64,000 nucleotides of DNA. It comes from Citrus sinensis. Its lineage: Eukaryota; Streptophyta; Magnoliopsida; Sapindales; Rutaceae. The stretch is from NCBI RefSeq assembly GCF_022201045.2, contig NC_068557.1:1302001-1366000 (forward strand), written 5' to 3'. The number at the start of each line of letters is the position of its first letter. Position 1 is the first letter of the stretch. The notes below the pieces were generated by a model. It ran no database searches. It was not told where the DNA came from and worked only from the letters and a program-made list of their open reading frames with translations. The translations under genes were made by a program, and so were the position numbers. This document shows positions 22,101 through 33,698 of the stretch, in pieces.

Positions 22101-24201
22101 GACACACTAGCAAAAACATGGAAATTTACGCCGGGGGGGGTGGTGATTAAGTCTTGAAGAGAAAGGGAGAAAAAGAGCCACAATATTTAAGAATGGTCAC
22201 TATAACGTTCAGCTCCACAAGTTTAGCAACCCTTGTAACTTCCTTAGCAATACATAGTTGAACGACCACGTACCCAGCCCTTGTACAAAAGCTACATTCA
22301 TTTAAAAGTGTTACCCCAGTAGAGAACAGCTTGGATAGCATGTTCCGGAACTTAAGATGCCAATTGATTGGTCCAGATCTGAAGGAATTTACTTGCAAAA
22401 GATTGTAAAATGAATTATAAATAACCATTATATAGTGAGCAAATTTTGCATCCAAACAACTGCTTTCAGTTTACATGAAGCCCTGCAAGTAGTTAATCCA
22501 ACAGTACTCTCAGATACCAACAGTTTGCCATTTCTGTGTTCAATAATCATTGTTATTGTGATTAGAACAAAAGGTATAACCTGTATCACAACTTAAGTTC
22601 CCAATTCATCAGTCCAAATCAAATGAATTTTACTTACAAATATTGTGTAATAAAATTTTCTTAAAAATTATAAATATTACAAATAGACAGAATTGCATTT
22701 AGATTACTCATTTTAGATAGGTTAAGATTTGAACCTGAAAAACTTTGTGCATGGCTTCGATTTGCTTCCTATACCAGTTGGAAAGTTCTCCATTTCTGTT
22801 GCAGAACATTAATTGATTTTTCTCAGTTACAATTACAGTGAGTTATTAATCTTGAAACTTTAAAGAATATATAATATCACGTTATCATTCTCATCCTTGT
22901 GACAAAGGATGCTTTCTGAAAATTAAATAATCAATCAATATTGTTCCGTATAGAGTATAAGTACACCACCAGATTCATTAAAATTAAAAGATTAAAATAG
23001 TTGAATAACAATACTATAATTAGGCTCTAAATTGTGCGATCTATTAAAGCTGTCGTAGACCTACAAATTGCCTCAATTTTACCTCAGAATTTTATAGGGG
23101 AAAAAATAACTTGAACTAAGTTTTCTCATTCTTTGGGTTTCCAGGAGAAATAACTAACTCGACTAAGTCTTACTAAGTAGCTCAGCCAAGTGTTATGTTT
23201 ACACTGGAACTAAACTGCAGATGGTTGACAAAGTACATGTTTCTTTTCTTTTTTATTACCTGAATATTCTCAGAGAAAAATCAGTTTTCTGAGTTGTAGA
23301 TAGCATCAACATCGCATTACAATATCATACCTCTAAAGAAATAATATGAATGTATAAAAATACCAGCTGCAGCATGAAAAGTTACAGAGAACTAAAATCC
23401 AGAATGAACATAACAATCCCATTACATGTGCCACATTATCATAGAAAGCTAGACAAGAATAGACGGTATAGCAAGATATGCAAGAATATTAATCAGCTAC
23501 CATAAAGAAACAAAGGAGAAGAGACAACTACCAACTTAAATTGCCAACAACAGACCCAGAAAGAACTCAACGAAAAAAACTAACAGATCCAACTGATTCA
23601 CGTGTAAGCAATTTACTCCAAATAAAAAATCAACTCTAATATATGAGACGCAGACAAAGGATACATTACACCACTATTTCAAAACAAAACTTCTGCCACA
23701 CAAAGACTCCCAAATCCACTTTCAACACAATTAGCCCAACATAAAATCCTAGAGAAATCTAAAACAGTGAACAGAATACTGCGACCCCATGCACAAATAA
23801 TATGAATGAAATTGAAAAAGAGACTCATACAAACATATTACAAATGAATAAGTTCCATAGTGCCTCAATTTCACATACATATCAAACTACGAATCATATC
23901 AAATTAATCTCAAAAAATCATTTAGCTTCATCTGCTCCTCGCTACCCCCAACAACGAAAAAAAAATTATTTTTAGCTATCTAATACTTACGCATCAGAGC
24001 TTCTCAAATTAAAAATAAATAAATAAATAGTAACAATTTCGAGCTTCAAAAACTCTTAACACTTGCGCATAATAACATAGTAATGATAGAAGTTAACAAT
24101 AGCAGCGTTGAGGGAGTACCTTGCTTTGATTTCTTAAAGCCGCCATTGCCATTCGAGGCACCGTCATGCCTTCCCCTCTTGCGGCCGCCACCGAGCTCCA
24201 T
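19107..24201 (-). CDS. CCCH zinc-finger and KH-domain RNA-binding protein
   Basis: Three exons on the minus strand: 24201-24120, 22795-22735 and 19866-19107 (stop TGA). Phases fit (1, then 2) and give 300 residues. Exon 1 is [20 protein letters not shown]; the small 61 bp exon 2 encodes [20 protein letters not shown] and completes the first finger. Fingers: C43-x8-C-x5-C-x3-H62, C111-x8-C-x5-C-x3-H130, and a C-terminal C-x7-C-x5-C-x3-H ending at about residue 290. Between fingers 2 and 3 is one KH domain (about 165-235) with the GxxG loop in AIIGKNG. Architecture and N-terminus match the Arabidopsis At3g12130 / At5g06770 type, though those are shorter as I recall. Such proteins bind RNA in post-transcriptional control. 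Introns are long (1.32 and 2.87 kb); I see no other gene within them. Confidence 0.92.
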
Positions 24202-25147
24202 TACGAGAGAAACAACCGCCGGGATCCGAAGTCGAAGCACGCGACCGAGCGGAGCGAAAAGGAAAAAAGCGGCGAGAAAGTGCGGGAAAGCGTGAGAGAA
24301 AGTGCGAGAAAATTTTGGGGGGCAAGAACCCTAGTGAGAGAAAGCTAGGGCTCGAATTGAAGAGGGAGAAAAAAAAATTGGGAGGACAATTTGTGAAAAT
24401 AGAAAAAGGGAGAATAGCGGAATCGAAAATGAGATTTAAATCAAGCTGATAAACGAAGATAAAATTTTAATAATTTATGGATATTCCAGGCCACGTCACG
24501 TGTCTCTTCTCTCTCTGTTAATGATGTTAGCAAATTTAGTGCTTAGGTCATCCAGTGATATGTGTCAATGCTCTACCACAGTGAGTCATGAAGTGAGGCT
24601 ATTAATAGCTCTCATTTCAAACTAATTTAATTTAATATCGAGTGATGCTATGCGTGGAATGTTTGTATCTTAAATAATACCAATAGAATTTTTTGACTAG
24701 AAAAAATAAATAATGATAAATTAATTACAAGACTTAATAAGTATACCAATTAAATAAACATAACAGTATTGTTTAATATTAAAAAAAGTCATTGAATCTT
24801 ATAATAAGATCTATTATTCTACCACCTGACTGAAAACTAGTGAACTATCTTACCACTTTAATATAATAAAATAACTTTTATCAATAATAATGATATTGAG
24901 ACGGTGGAACAGTTGTACACAAATTTTAGTTACTGTGGTGTTATGATTGCTCGTAAAAGAAATGTAAAATTGTTATTGATAAAAATTAAATCTTACATCA
25001 TAAAAACCCAGTATTCAAGTAAATTCTAAAACTTTTTTTTTTTGTAAACTTAAGTTTTGCATCTAGCATAGGAGGTGGTTATTTTGATTTAATTATCTAG
25101 AAGAATGTAAATAAGCTCTTGGACTTTGAATCATTTTCTGAATAGAT
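24202..25147. other. 5' leader of the CCCH-KH gene and intergenic sequence
   Basis: The first ~220 bp are GC-richer and purine-rich (gagaaagcg-type repeats) and look like the promoter-proximal region and leader of the minus-strand CCCH-KH gene. Beyond 24.45 kb the sequence is AT-rich with no coding signal. Confidence 0.45.
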
Positions 25148-25318
25148 TAGGATTCTCTCATGACCGGATCTCCTCATGAGCAAAAATACATATGGTGATT
25201 GGTAGTTAATAAATAAAGAAAATGAAGAAGTTAAATCATACACATACACTATCACTTAAAGATACATGGCATTAGATTTTTAAAAGCTCATGAAAGCTCA
25301 TATCATGAGAGGATATTT
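25148..25318. mobile_element. MITE, copy 2 of the local family
   Basis: Aligns with the reverse complement of 4440-4610 through most of its length, including ggtagttaataaataaagaa and catacactatcacttaaa. The ends attctctcatgaccggatct and, inverted, catatcatgagaggat form an imperfect terminal inverted repeat. Non-coding. Confidence 0.6.
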
Positions 25319-25712
25319 ATTCTTTCTGAATAATGAGATATTATTAATAGCAAATGTTTAGAAAGTAATGCATTTATTAATTTAATATAACTTATAATGG
25401 GTTTTTCAAATATATAACCTAAATACCTAAGTTAAAAATTTTAAATTAAGAGATGCGGGGGAAGACTCGAAATCCAAGCATATTAACACCCAATTAGCAA
25501 GTAGTTTTTCATCTTTGTAGTGTTAAATTTGAAATTATATCAATTTGTTAATATGTAATAAATTCTTTAATTGTTTTCACTCACTATTATCTAATCTTTG
25601 GTCTTGGAAGCTGTATTAGTCCCTAATAAGGAAGCATGGGTCGAGACTTAAGTGATTGGACCCTAAATAGACTCCCCAAGATACCAAACAAGGCCCACAT
25701 TGTTGTAACTCA

Positions 25713-26012
25713 TTAAGCAAGGAGATCTAATCCGCTTAACGATGGGTGTCTTTCGAAATGTTTAGCATAGTTGCCCTGAAATTGGACTAAAGCCTTATGC
25801 CGCAAACATATGTCCTTCTTGGGCCGAAATATTAGCTTTGGATAGGGAATGATTGGAAAAATGACATAAAGCACGTTGCCATATCGATCCCTAAATGATT
25901 TTTCATATGACTTGAGCATAATAATTTCATCCTTGGTGCTTGATGTTTCTTCATCTGTTCTGTCTTCAAGAGATGGGAATCGCCTCAGTGAGGTTGGTTT
26001 AAACTTAGTCAA
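25713..26012 (-). other. Unrecognised open frame, possibly a gene fragment
   Basis: A 99-codon frame whose composition is more protein-like than its surroundings (TDEETSSTKDEIIMLKSYEK, FRDRYGNVLYVIFPIIPYPK). I do not recognise the family. There is no clear promoter or splice partner, and a LINE-derived fragment lies just to the right on the other strand, so it may be remnant transposon or captured-gene sequence. Confidence 0.3.
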
Positions 26013-26252
26013 GATGCGGTTGTGGATGTTTAGCTTGGTATGATTTGTTATTGGGGGAGGGGGGTGTTGGGGAATTTTTGGGTACTTTTGGAAAATTTTT
26101 CATTTTCCTTTCGCTTTTTACTACATGTATATTTGAACTAATTATGACAATATGCATATACAAATGACAAATAAAAAAAAAAAGAATGAATAACCTGCAA
26201 TGCTCCACAAGTACCAAACCTTCTCATAGGACATATATACATAATTAAAAGA

Positions 26253-26450
26253 GGTTATGGAGCAGTTATACGTAATCATGAGGGGTTAATTATGTTGGCA
26301 GGGGCTGAAATTGGTCTTTTTTCTGTTGATGTTGATGTTGATATTGCGAATGCAAAAACTTTACATTTTGGTATACCACTAGCTAGAGATGTTGGTTTGT
26401 CTTTGTTAATCATTAAGTTTGCTTCTTTTAATGTTACACAACCAGTTTAA
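26253..26450 (+). pseudogene. RNase H domain fragment of a non-LTR retrotransposon
   Basis: In frame from 26253 to the TAA at 26448-26450 this reads GYGAVIRNHEGLIMLAGAEI, later AKTLHFGIPLARDVGLSLLI. This is the plant RNase H (RVT_3-like) pattern found at the C-terminus of LINE polyproteins and their host derivatives. The usual helix motif AEAxALxxGL has become ANAKTLHFGI, so the catalytic glutamate is lost. There is no start codon, no reverse transcriptase and a truncated end: a dead fragment. Confidence 0.65.
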
Positions 26451-26599
26451 GAATAGTAAAATACTTGCCACTCCAATTTTGACTAGGTGGTCAGAGCTGT
26501 TGTCCTTCAAATATAGGGTAGCAATTCGAAACAAACGTATTGTAGGGTAATTTCTTCCTTAATTATAATATATAATTAAGTAGAGGTAGTCTTCTCTCT

Positions 26600-26782
26600 T
26601 ATCAAGTATGAGTGGAGTAGTCATCCCTCGAATATTAGTAAGGGTTGAAGATATGGACAATGCTTCATAAGAATTAATGTAAACTAGTTACAATAATAGT
26701 CTGATTTGTAAATATTAATTATAATCTCATGTAATATGAGTTATAGTATGAGCAATAGTCTTATTTAATAAAAAAATAAAAA
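26600..26782 (+). mobile_element. Old relative of the hairpin retroposon (3' part)
   Basis: agtggagtagtcatccctcg...cttcataagaattaatgtaa...tctgatttgtaaatatta resembles the 3' half of the retroposon at 3817-4163 (agtggagtatggacatcctc...cttcatagaattcattgtaa...tctgattgtaaatatca) in the same order. It ends in an A-rich tail (aaaaaaataaaaa, to about 26782). The hairpin region is absent. tcagagct on both sides could be a worn target duplication. Confidence 0.45.
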
Positions 26783-26999
26783 TACGCAATCAGAGCTATT
26801 TTAGATTATGAAGATGATATCATGAATTCTTTATACTAATTCATGACTTCAAGATTCAGAATATTTTAAAGAATCGAAATCAAGTTGAGGACGATTTTGT
26901 TAAGTTACCATTCGACATAGTAGTTTTTTCATTCTGATTGTTTATTGAATTTGATTAAATGGTCGATGGAATATGTGACATTAAGATATTCATATTCCA

Positions 27000-27116
27000 T
27001 CAGCATTGAAATCTGTTACCTATACATTCTGGCGGATTGCCAATTGGTTTACACCCAAATCCCTGGCAGTCACTGCCATTTTTACATTGGAAACCGATCA
27101 ACCTATCAGGCTCCGA
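27000..27116 (-). pseudogene. Second cysteine module of copy 1, out of frame after the stop
   Basis: Downstream of the TAA, in a different frame, lies AKNSEPDRLIGFQCKNGSDC followed by QGFGCKPIGNPPECIGNRFQC and a TGA ending at 27000. It aligns with the mature domain of the paralog (VEPDRGQIGIPCSVDSDC, then PGGNPPKCVQGMCKC). It is either a dead module or an exon reached by splicing: a GT in MP|gtcatg and the AG of ggctaag would join it in frame by removing about 73 bp. The final C-x-C pair is reduced to a single cysteine. Confidence 0.5.
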
Positions 27117-27120
27117 ATTC

Positions 27121-27451
27121 TTAGCCCGATGATGTTGGTTGTGTTTGTGCTTTTGCTAGTATGCACTGGCAGATATTATTTATACACATGACAGGCATTC
27201 CCTCGCAATTTAAACGGCCATTGCAGCCATCACTGCTGGAATATTGAGCATGTAAGACCAAGCTCCTGGCTTCGACTTCCACCAACTGCTATGTTAGCAT
27301 CAATACCGTTTGTTAAATTGATATATGTAGATAAATAGATGGAAATAAATAAATAAATAAATAGAAATGAGAAAATCATATAAAGACTAACAAGAGACGA
27401 TAACCATGAGGTGACTATCAAAATCATTCTGATTAAACCAATCTTCTTCAT
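27121..27451 (-). CDS. Small secreted cysteine-rich peptide, copy 1
   Basis: Two exons: 27451-27392 (20 codons, MKKIGLIRMILIVTSWLSSL, a signal-peptide-like hydrophobic start) and 27285-27121 (stop TAA), joined in phase 0 across a 106 bp intron; total 74 residues. The mature part is LVEVEARSLVLHAQYSSSDG followed by CNGRLNCEGMPVMCINNICQC, spacing C-x5-C-x6-C-x4-C-x-C. The paralog at 30910-31314 shares gene structure, signal peptide, VEVEAR junction and 3' flank. The pattern recalls late-nodulin/NCR-like and other plant secreted cysteine-rich peptides; role unknown. The second ATG (27451) is chosen because an ATG 7 bases upstream is out of frame. A second cysteine module follows the stop in another frame. 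Confidence 0.55.
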
Positions 27452-27731
27452 AAGCCATGTTGATTGAAGTAAATACAGAATAACTGCTACAATTTTTTTA
27501 ATAAATAATATAACTGTTGTATTTATGCTATTATTGATAGTATTTGAAGTAATGAAGAACAAGTCATATTTGAAGCATCTTTGTATCGATAAGGGGAGCA
27601 ATCGTTTACTGTAAGATTATTAAATTCTTCTTACTTGATAAGAAGTAGCAAAAAAGAAAAAAAAGAAAAAAATCCAGAAATTAGATTCCATTAGAAGTTT
27701 CAAACCAAAATAAAAAAAGAATATGTGCATG

Positions 27732-29028
27732 GAGCGCTAATATTTGCCTCGGGTCAAACCTCGAAATGGTGTGGAACGACACCGTTTCGTCTAGCATTTT
27801 TTTTTAATTCACCGACAACGTTTAGGGAGGCAAAGCATCGGCAGAACCCAATCGCGTTTCCTTCATCGACCGACAGCCACGTTCGTTTGCAAATCCAACT
27901 GCAAATCCTTCAGAAGCTGCAAATCATTCCATTTTCCTTCATCGATCGAGGTCCAGCCATTCGCAATCCCTATTGTTTCAACTGCGGCTGAAACTGCCAT
28001 TCGCCATCTAGAAGTCGCAGCCATCGTGCGTGCCACCACCGACAACCATAACGCGACAGCCATTCACAAAGCAGCACAATTATCATAGGTTGAGGTAATG
28101 CTTCGATTGATTTTGGCTTTTGTTAGTTATAGCAAAATAGGGACAATGACTGATAGCACTAAATTTTTATGGCTATGGCAAAGTAGAAATATAGTTGCTT
28201 TGCAAGTTGATTACTGATTTTTTTGTTGAAACAAACATTTGGGTGCTTAAAATTTGAAATTCAGGTTAGCACTGAAATTTTCCCTTTTGCACTTAATTTG
28301 GGTGCTTAATGATGTAAGTTTATTAATTATAAGATTTTACGGATGCTTGATGGAGAAATTGCTAGTTTATAGCATTTTTTGTTGAATTGCTTTGAAAATA
28401 TGTTTGATCTTATAGGGATGGGCAAGATTGGAACTATTGCTTTTATATATATATCATATTTGAGTCCAAAACAATGGTGTATATCATGAACTTTTCCAAA
28501 GTGTTACCTGAACTGAAAAATGGTGCCCCTGGTTTTTGTAGTTTGAAGCATAATGTAGATTGATGTGTATGAATTATTAAACTTATGCATGCTTTTGGGT
28601 TGTGTTTATATGAATTATATCTTGCATCATGATTATTTCATTGTCATTATTTTCTTCCTTTGAACTTGGAGATTGTCCGGCAGCTAGTTCAGAGAACGAA
28701 AAGGAAGAAGCAAGGGTTCTGCAGCTGAGTTAAACGAAAAAGAAGAAGAAACTGATGTATCCTAGCCAAAAACAACTTCATTCACAACAAATTATAATAA
28801 TGAAAAAAATAAAAGCAGAAACGGTGTCATTAAGAGAATGAAGAGGAAAGCATAATTGTTTTCAAAACGAAGAGGTCAGATAGGTTAAACGAAAAGAAAG
28901 AAGAAATCAGAACAAAGGAAAAAAAAAAGAAGTCGAAACAGTGTCATTTCAAAACGAATAAAAAAAAAGTCAAAACAACGATCTATGCTACCGTTTCAGG
29001 GTTTGATCCGGGGCAAACATTATTTTCC
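27732..29028. mobile_element. Mutator-like element with GC-rich cargo (Pack-MULE-like)
   Basis: A 1297 bp element flanked by a perfect 10 bp duplication, tatgtgcatg, at 27722-27731 and 29029-29038. Its ends are inverted copies: taatatttgcctcgggtcaa on the left and, read inverted from the right, taatgtttgccccggatcaa, continuing as aacctcgaaatggt / aaccctgaaacggt. Next to the left end, 27775-28090 is clearly GC-richer than the AT-rich surroundings, with a possible splice donor (gttgaggtaatg, about 28090). This suggests a captured gene fragment. No transposase and no recognisable protein. Confidence 0.7.
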
Positions 29029-29604
29029 TATGTGCATGTCATGACAACAGGGGACAAAAATGGGAACCTAGGGGTTAAAAATGCCAAAGTTGTGAAGGTA
29101 GTGAGGTTGAAGTCTAAACGCAATCCAAACTCAGGGTGAAATGTGGTAATTTTAAAATTATTGAATTCAAAATGTTAGAGTGGAAAAGTTGGAGTGGCCA
29201 AATGTTAGAATAGAAAGATGGGGAAATGAGTCATTTTCATTACCCAAATTCTATAAATCCACCCCCAATTTAAAAATATAATTACTAAACATTCACATTA
29301 TTTTTAATAATTTTAAAATAAGTAAGAAATTTAAATAATTAGTCAAATATATTCCCACTATATCCCTTTTTTAGGTCTCCTGACCACTAAGATGACCCTA
29401 ACATAATTTTAATTTAACTATTTTAACTTTATAAGCTAAAAGTACCAAAATAATCATAATCTATTTTAAGTTTACTAACTTTTTATTTACTAATTCATCG
29501 GTACTTCTTTATTAATATGATTATTAAAAGTCTAGCATCACCCTCTATAATGAACAAAAGAGTTATGTTAGGCATTGAATTATAGCCTATTATGTATATT
29601 TTTG

Positions 29605-30190
29605 TAGGGGTTGGCAGGATTGGGTTGGATTAGATTTATAAAAACCCAGTCCAATCCAACACATGTTTATCACAAACCGGTCCAACTCTTAAATCATTAA
29701 GTTAAGATGTGTTGGTTAAATTGATTAAAATTCAAAATTAAAAAAGCTCAAATACAAAAGTTTAAAAAATCAATTTGTTACTTTAAACCAAATTCAAATA
29801 AATAAAAAATTAGTTTTCCATCATGACATTAAATATTGACCATTATACCAAATATCTATCAATAAAATAACGTGTAGTGTTTGAATATCTATCAACTTAC
29901 TTTTAGTGAAAATATAGGTTTGAACTTTGAGTTTAGAGAATTCAATCAATGTTAGGTTTACCAGAGAAAACCAAAAAGAGTCTCTTTTTATAAAAGAATA
30001 AAAAAATTTCAAAACTATGTTTAGTCATTTATAGTTTAACAACGGAATATTGACATTATTAATTTTCAATAATTTTTATAAATTTTGGGTTGGATTGAAA
30101 AAAGTTGACCCAGTCAAACCATCTAAATTTTAATTATTTGGATTGAATTGGATTGAGTCTATTAGGTTGAATTGGGATTACCCACCCCTA
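29605..30190. mobile_element. Short terminal-inverted-repeat element
   Basis: About 586 bp starting taggggttggcaggattggg and ending with cccaccccta, which inverted gives taggggtggg. The subterminal parts repeat ggattgggttggat-like sequence on both sides. The interior is AT-rich without coding signal. Target duplication unclear. Confidence 0.5.
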
Positions 30191-30909
30191 ATTTTTATAT
30201 TTAGTATATCATTGCATTGATGAAATTAGATTGATATACAATAGGATTCAAGTACATTATTTAATATATAGCATAAATTATTACGATTATCAAAATAGTC
30301 CGTATTTTCTGCAAGCTTAAATTTCACGTATTGAATTGACCAATTGTGGATGTCATATAGTAGAGATGGAAAAATCATTTAAAATAGGAGATTGGATTTA
30401 AATCCGTTCACACGAGTGAGGGGAATTAAGTTACAATTAGGATAAATAATAAAAAATTAATTGATAAGCTCTTGTTTTCAATTAAAAAGAAATTTTACCT
30501 TCCAACTAACCTGAAAAGTTCAGTCTTGAGTTATGGTATCGTGGCGGAGTAAATTAAGCTTTCCAATTATCTCATTTATATATCTTCTCTCAATCATGCC
30601 GCAGTAATTAACTTTACATGGCCCTTTTTATATTAACACCAAAGTGATTCAATTAATTAACAAAGCATTTTGAAGTAGTGTAGATGCTTAATTTGTACTT
30701 GACTGGAGTTCGCCTAAATTAACATTGAAGAAGGCTTCGATTTTACATTCACTTACTCTCATATAATTAGGTCTTCCTCCATTATGAACAGATAAATCAA
30801 TGTTCTCTTCTTCTTCTTTTTTCATGTTACTTAAGCATGTATGATAACTTCGAAATTTTATTATTGAATTTTATTGAATGATGGAATATTATTAAGAAAT
30901 AATATTCCA

Positions 30910-31314
30910 TCAGCATTTACACATGCCTTGTACACATTTTGGCGGATTGCCGCCTGGACAAGGGACTGGTGGGCAGTCACTATCGACGCTACAGGGTATG
31001 CCGATCTGACCCCTGTCTGGTTCAACACTTGGGCGGCCACCAGCGCAGCCACCATTGCTGCTGGAACAGGCCACCTCCCTGGCTTCAACTTCCACTTGTT
31101 GCCCTGTTTATTTAATCAATTAGCATAAACTAACATCGTTAATTAATTTGTTAATTAAAATTGACAGATAGGTCAGATTAATAGATAGAAAAATAAATAA
31201 ATAATGTGAGAGACACAGAGAAAATGATGTAAAGACTAACGTACATGATGCAATGACCATGAAGGTAACCATCAAAATCACTCTGATAGAACCAATCTCC
31301 TTCATAAGCTTCAT
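30910..31314 (-). CDS. Small secreted cysteine-rich peptide, copy 2
   Basis: Two exons: 31314-31245 (donor T|gtacgt, phase 1) and 31103-30910 (stop TGA), 87 residues. The N-terminus MKLMKEIGSIRVILMVTFMV is a signal-peptide candidate. The mature part runs QQVEVEAREVACSSSNGGC, AGGRPSVEPDRGQIG, then IPCSVDSDCPPVPC and PGGNPPKCVQGMCKC, giving C-x5-C-x4-C-x7-C-x4-C-x-C plus two upstream cysteines, eight in all (enough for four disulfides). The IPC-xxDSDCP start and the CxxxxCxC end recall late-nodulin/NCR-like peptides, though that family is best known from legumes. The role (defence, signalling) is inference. Same strand and structure as the copy 3.5 kb away. Confidence 0.7.
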
Positions 31315-33698
31315 GTTGACTGAAGTAAATTAAAATAACAGCTAGCTCTTCTTGATAATAGTATTTGAACTGATGAGCTGCAGGTCAAACTTAAGCACAC
31401 ACACACATATATATATACTGCATGCAAGATTATTAATTTCTTCTTAAAAATGGCAAGAAATCCCTAGAATTTAGACTAGATTACAAGATGTATAACTTTT
31501 TCCTAAAAAAGAAAAATTATTTAATAATTTGGATATATGTGAATTTATAACTCTGATTAGATTTCCATACTAAAGGGGAAGTAGATTACTTTTTGGATTA
31601 ATTTGAATGCATAAGAATTTACAACTCAGATTAGGTTTCCATACTAAATTTTCACAAATTTTGATGTTATTATTTTACTTTTTGGATTAATTTGGTAAAT
31701 TAATTTTTCATAAAATAACCATTAGTAAAATTGTTGCAAGTACATTAAACATTACTTTAAGTTGGCTAATATTAATTTATTTATAGAAAAAATATTAGTG
31801 AGATTGTTGCACAGTTACAAAAAATACTAGTTCTCTTATATTGATATTTATTAGTTAATTTGATAATAAATTATTATTTATTAATCTGCCAATTAAAATT
31901 TTTAATGATAAATTTATTAATGTCAAGAATATTATTGCAAGGGTATTGTTAGAAAAGTAAATAAAAAGTAAGGGAAAGAATGTAGCAAATTTAACTACAA
32001 GGTTGTTTTAAGGTATTTTTTAAAATATAAAGATAAATGGATACTTAAGTGAAAATATAGGAATTAAACCAATATTTATTCCTTTAATATAATAATTATG
32101 TAAATTAAAATTATTTTAAAAAAATTTGTAATTATTATCTGTCACTCTTCTATTAGTTGATAAATTTTATATAACTTTTAAAATTATTATTCTATTTTAT
32201 TCAATATATAAATAAAAGAATCAAGTCAAGGATGATTGTTAATTAGTTGGGGAAATAATCTCAAATCAAGGAAACAATCAATCTCCATGGCATCAATTTT
32301 CAAGATTATGTAATCCCGATTATGATTCTCAAATATTTACTCTCATCCCATGATTTCACAATTGAAGATAAAAAAACGTTTTTCTCTCTGTCGATTTTTC
32401 TCCATCTGTTATGATATATAAGCATTCGCAAAACGTGGGTAAAAATATAAGGGTAGAGAAGAGACAGTGAAAGGAAAAGTTAAGTTGTTTAGCATAAGCA
32501 GCAAATTTTAATATATAAAAGTTGATCAAATAAACATGATGTAATTAAGACCAATTGCATTACATTCGTGAATGATTCTTGATGTACAATAGAAATATCA
32601 TATAATTTAATTAATCCATTTCTGCTTGTTTATTAATTACGCTTAAAATAAAAAAGCAAGGGCTGGATTGGCCATAGGAGAGAAAAAGATGATAGAAATT
32701 TGGTGAGAAAATTTGAAAGTGGAAATTTTTTATTAGAATCTATGTGAGACAATCTTATGAATGATTGTGATCATCTTATAAATCAACGATACTGCCACAT
32801 GACAGATATTTGGTTGATCCACAACTTCAACACCATTTATTAAGAGTTAGAAAATTATGCTATGTATTCACGTACTCTCCATACAATGGGCACTGATGCT
32901 CACTAGATCATTATCTATAATATGAAAAATAAAATAAAATTTGTGTATAACCAACTTTTTTTTTTTTAATATTTTGAAAGGTAAGTTTGATAGGTTTGAA
33001 TAGAGTTCAAATTGATTTTTTAGCTGTCATTTCTTTAGGATTCGAATTAAATGACCAGCAAAATAAAACTAATTAAAAACCGCTCAATCAGGGGCCTGAA
33101 CAACATTTAAACAAACTTACTTTCTCATCCTTGGGCAATCCAGCGGGAGGAATACACCACAGCAGCTAAGCTTTCTAAATTTTAAATTGTCTCAATCAAA
33201 GAAACCCAGATAGATCTTCATTTTAGAGGAGGGCCAATGGCCTAGGAATTAACGACTCTTTAGATTATAGTTAGGGAATTATTATAGGAGACAGGCCATA
33301 TCTTGAATTCTACATATGCATAAAAAACTAAATTTGCTAGCAAGCAGTCTAGTTTAGCTATCACAATATCATGAAATTCCCAGCCAAGAGCTTTCGTTGT
33401 CCTTCAATTCATCTCAAGAAGAGAGCACGATAAAAAATAAAAATAAAAATGAATAACCAAATTTACAATGAGTGCTAGGCCTTGACCCACAAGTGTGTAG
33501 GTGGCTTGATTCATCACTAAAAGTCACTTGGTCAACTCTCTAAAGCAATCGATCCGTGTCACTGTGTGAGTATATTTCTCTCACTTTCAGTCCAATTTAT
33601 GTCTATAATATTCTTCATGATGATGATGGATAATATGAGGACTAAACGTCTTCACAGATTCCTCTCCACAAGTTATCAGTAATAGTGAGAATAAAAAT
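31315..33698. other. Gene-free AT-rich region
   Basis: No coding, RNA or clean transposon signal. A few short direct similarities are present (for example gataggtttccatac-like text near 31560 and 31635). Confidence 0.4.

Noticed and set aside
27725..27991. 88-codon frame starting near the left end of the Mutator-like element
   Set aside because: It begins within the target duplication and runs through the element end; no protein family is recognisable.
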